Below, in pieces: positions 62,059-64,000 of a stretch of DNA of 64,000 nucleotides (the first letter of the stretch is position 1; the number at the start of each line of letters is the position of its first letter). The notes beneath the pieces were generated by a model. It ran no database searches, was not told the origin of the DNA, and saw only the letters and a program-made list of their open reading frames with translations. This stretch comes from Candidatus Vecturithrix granuli (GTDB lineage Bacteria; Moduliflexota; Moduliflexia; Moduliflexales; Moduliflexaceae): NCBI GenBank assembly GCA_000739535.1, contig DF820473.1:149155-213154 (forward strand), written 5' to 3'. The translations under genes and the position numbers were made by a program.

Positions 62059-62131
62059 CAGCCTGACAATCAGTCGTCGGGCTAAATGCTGAAGCAGATT
62101 CAAACCAGATAGAAAAAGCTCATTTTTTCAG

Positions 62132-62206
62132 TTTCTCGCCAGGCTCGCCAGGCTTGCAAAGAATGGATATTCAAAGACTTTGCGTCTTTGCGGGCTTTGC
62201 GAGAGG
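62132..62206. repeat. Copy 3 of the TCTCGCAAAG repeat family
   Basis: Opposite-strand copy of 36480-36553: centre GAATGGATATTC, right arm CTTTGCGTCTTTGCGGGCTT TGCGAGAGG. The left arm is diverged (GCCAGGCTCGCCAGGC). It lies downstream of the PLD-like gene. Confidence 0.8.
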
Positions 62207-62354
62207 AATCAAATAAAATTATTCATGATTAACCTATATTTTTAAGCTTTCTTCAAAAATAACTCTTGACGAAATTTCTCAAAACCGATTACACATCTTA
62301 CCTGTCGGATTTCTTACCTTTCACGAACCTTTCACGTAGAATTCAGGAGGAGCT

Positions 62355-63944
62355 ATGATGAAAAAATGTGGTGTGTGCATCGGTGTGCTCGTACTTATGG
62401 CAATGTTTGGTTTTTCGGCCTCTTTAAGTTATGCAGAAGTGCCGAAAGATATTTTAGTGGTCGGTATGCAAGCCGGTGATGTGGTGTCGCTCGATCCGGC
62501 CAAAGCTTACGAATTCGCCTCATCAGGAGCAGTCAAACAGATTTACGATAATCTGGTGGATTTTAAAGTCGGCGACTATACCGAACCGATTCCGGAATTG
62601 GCGGAATCCTGGGAAATTGGCGAAGATGGCAAAACCTGGACTTTTCACATCCGTCAGGGCGTGAAGTTTGCCAGCGGCAATCCGGTCAATGCAGATGCGG
62701 TGGTCTTTTCTCTGCAACGAGTGGTAAAATTGGAAGATACCCCCTCCTGGGTCTTAACCCAATGGGGCATCACGCCAGATTCAATCACCAAAATTGACGA
62801 CTACACGGTACAGGTTGTGCTTGACCAGAAATACGCGCCTGGCATGTTCCTCTCCTGTCTGGCCTATACGGTCGGCTCGATTGTGGACCCGGCCGTTGTG
62901 ATGGAGCATGAGCAAGACGGGGATATGGGCAAAGCCTGGATGTCTGATCACTCCGCCGGCTCAGGCCCGTTTATTTTAGAACAGTGGAATCGTAACGAAT
63001 CCATTATTTTGAAAGCCAATGAAAACTATTGGAAAGGGACGCCTCCTTTCAAACGTGTGATTATACGTGATATCAACGAACCGACGAACCAGATGATCCT
63101 GCTCGAAAAAGGCGACCTGGACATCGCCTGGGATTTGCTGCCTGATCAGATTAAGAAATTGCGCGATAATCCGGACATTGGGATTTATGAAACCTCAACC
63201 CTCTATACCCGCTATATTGGCATGAATGTGGGGTATGAGCCGTTAAGTAAATCGGAAGTGCGCAAGGCGATTCGGTATGCTATTGATTATGACAGCATTG
63301 TTGATGACATTTTTCAGGGTGCGGCCATTAAAACGCAAACCTTTATTCCGAAAGGGATGTTTGGCTATAATCCGGCCATGCCGTATAATCTCGATCTGGA
63401 AAAAGCCAAAAAGTTGTTGGCCGACGCAGGTTATCCCGACGGATTTGAGGTGGATTTGACCTGCTACCCAGAGCCTCCGGCGCCTGATATTGCCGTGAAA
63501 ATTCAAAGCGATCTGGCTAAAATCGGCATCAAGGTCAACGTCGTGCAGATGGTTTCGGCACAACTCTATGAGAAATACCGCGCGCAACAACTTCAATTAG
63601 TCTTAGCGCAGTGGGGAGCCGATTATTGGGATCCGGACGCCAATGCCAAACCCTTTGCACATTCAACGACTGCCGGACCCGAAGCCCCGATTAAACAATT
63701 GGCATGGCGCAATAAATATGCCAATGTGGAAACGTCAAAATTAGTCGATCAAGCTGCGCAGGAATTGGACAAAGACAAACGGGCAGAACTGTACGAACAG
63801 ATCACGAATATGATTCTGGAAGACGGCCCCTTTGCGATTCTCTTATTCCCGCTGAAACAGTATGGCGTGCGTTCAACGGTTAAAAACTTCATCGCACCGC
63901 CGTCGTTCTCGGATTACGATTTCTTTACGCTGTCGAAAGAATAG
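62355..63944 (+). CDS. ABC transporter substrate-binding protein, family 5 (peptide/nickel type)
   Basis: A 529-aa family 5 extracellular binding protein. The signal peptide ends at LSYA before EVPKD; then DVVSLDPAKAYEFASSG, LAESWEIGEDGKTWTFHIRQ and GSGPFILEQWNRNESI match DppA/OppA. Ligands include peptides, sugars or nickel; the surroundings do not say which. GGAGGAG lies six bases before the ATG. The permease and ATPase genes would be expected to the right, outside the window. Confidence 0.9.
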   Translation: MMKKCGVCIGVLVLMAMFGFSASLSYAEVPKDILVVGMQAGDVVSLDPAKAYEFASSGAVKQIYDNLVDFKVGDYTEPIPELAESWEIGEDGKTWTFHIRQGVKFASGNPVNADAVVFSLQRVVKLEDTPSWVLTQWGITPDSITKIDDYTVQVVLDQKYAPGMFLSCLAYTVGSIVDPAVVMEHEQDGDMGKAWMSDHSAGSGPFILEQWNRNESIILKANENYWKGTPPFKRVIIRDINEPTNQMILLEKGDLDIAWDLLPDQIKKLRDNPDIGIYETSTLYTRYIGMNVGYEPLSKSEVRKAIRYAIDYDSIVDDIFQGAAIKTQTFIPKGMFGYNPAMPYNLDLEKAKKLLADAGYPDGFEVDLTCYPEPPAPDIAVKIQSDLAKIGIKVNVVQMVSAQLYEKYRAQQLQLVLAQWGADYWDPDANAKPFAHSTTAGPEAPIKQLAWRNKYANVETSKLVDQAAQELDKDKRAELYEQITNMILEDGPFAILLFPLKQYGVRSTVKNFIAPPSFSDYDFFTLSKE

Positions 63945-63960
63945 TCATCCCCCCCCCCAA

Positions 63961-63980
63961 CCCTCCCCGAAGGGGGAGGG
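63961..63980. repeat. C-rich hairpin at window end
   Basis: CCCTCCCC and GGGGGAGGG pair around GA/GAA, 16 bases after the binding-protein stop. It is of the same kind as the element at 31402-31497 and may limit readthrough into following genes. Confidence 0.55.
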
Positions 63981-64000
63981 AGTCCTCCCCTCTCCTTTGG

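Overview
This window looks like a chromosomal stretch of an uncultured, free-living, diderm bacterium of moderate GC. An AsmA-type outer-membrane biogenesis protein, a lipoprotein, periplasmic binding proteins and a chemoreceptor point to a motile, heterotrophic Gram-negative cell. The mix of sugar and amino-acid catabolic genes, a UPF0182 protein, a DUF2088 protein and abundant inverted-repeat elements reminds me of the candidate phylum KSB3 (Moduliflexus/Vecturithrix), but that placement is only an inference. No rRNA, tRNA or CRISPR array was found.

Left part (1-7435, minus strand): a carbohydrate operon reading right to left: a DUF2148 protein, ribulokinase (araB), a decayed DNA methyltransferase behind a clear terminator, a LarA-like DUF2088 protein, a transketolase split into two subunits, and a zinc alcohol dehydrogenase cut by the window edge. 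Then on the plus strand come a UPF0182 membrane protein, an archease, a response-regulator/GAF/SpoIIE-phosphatase protein, a FucI-like sugar isomerase with a perfect 24-bp palindrome upstream, and a Gfo/Idh/MocA oxidoreductase. These are followed by a dehydrogenase pseudogene.

Middle (16.8-26.3 kb, minus strand): an accessory island. Toxin-antitoxin-like pairs (nucleotidyltransferase pair, HicAB, DUF433 with a broken DUF5615 partner) lead into a nine-gene co-directional array. Its members are a three-ATPase-domain FtsK/EssC-like protein, three or four small WXG100-like helical proteins (one fused to an unknown C-terminal domain), and a protein with a helical head, a Ser/Thr linker and a ParB-like fold. 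Embedded among them are four small unknown genes. This looks like a type VII-like secretion or delivery locus in a diderm and is the best candidate for an undescribed system.

27.2-38.4 kb (plus strand): a likely catabolic unit with divergent paralogues of both glycine decarboxylase P-protein subunits (no H or T protein nearby), an AcoX-type ATP-NAD kinase family protein, a complete branched-chain-amino-acid-type ABC importer, a short-chain dehydrogenase and a medium-chain dehydrogenase. The P-protein halves have lost several motifs usual in glycine decarboxylase, so they may act on another imported amino acid.

Right part (38.8-64 kb): a cupin glucose-6-phosphate isomerase gene split by a 306-bp inverted-repeat element with an 8-bp target duplication, a tRNA nucleotidyltransferase/poly(A) polymerase, an M50-like membrane protease, a cupin, a DODA-type dioxygenase, a URO-D/ROK pair, topoisomerase III, a chemoreceptor, a giant AsmA protein, an SfsA-GIY-YIG fusion, DinB, a lipoprotein EEP hydrolase, a large secreted PLD-like protein, and a family 5 solute-binding protein. 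Intergenic DNA throughout is filled with dispersed, often nested, inverted repeats. Several of them sit exactly at gene breakpoints, so they are probably active agents of genome decay.
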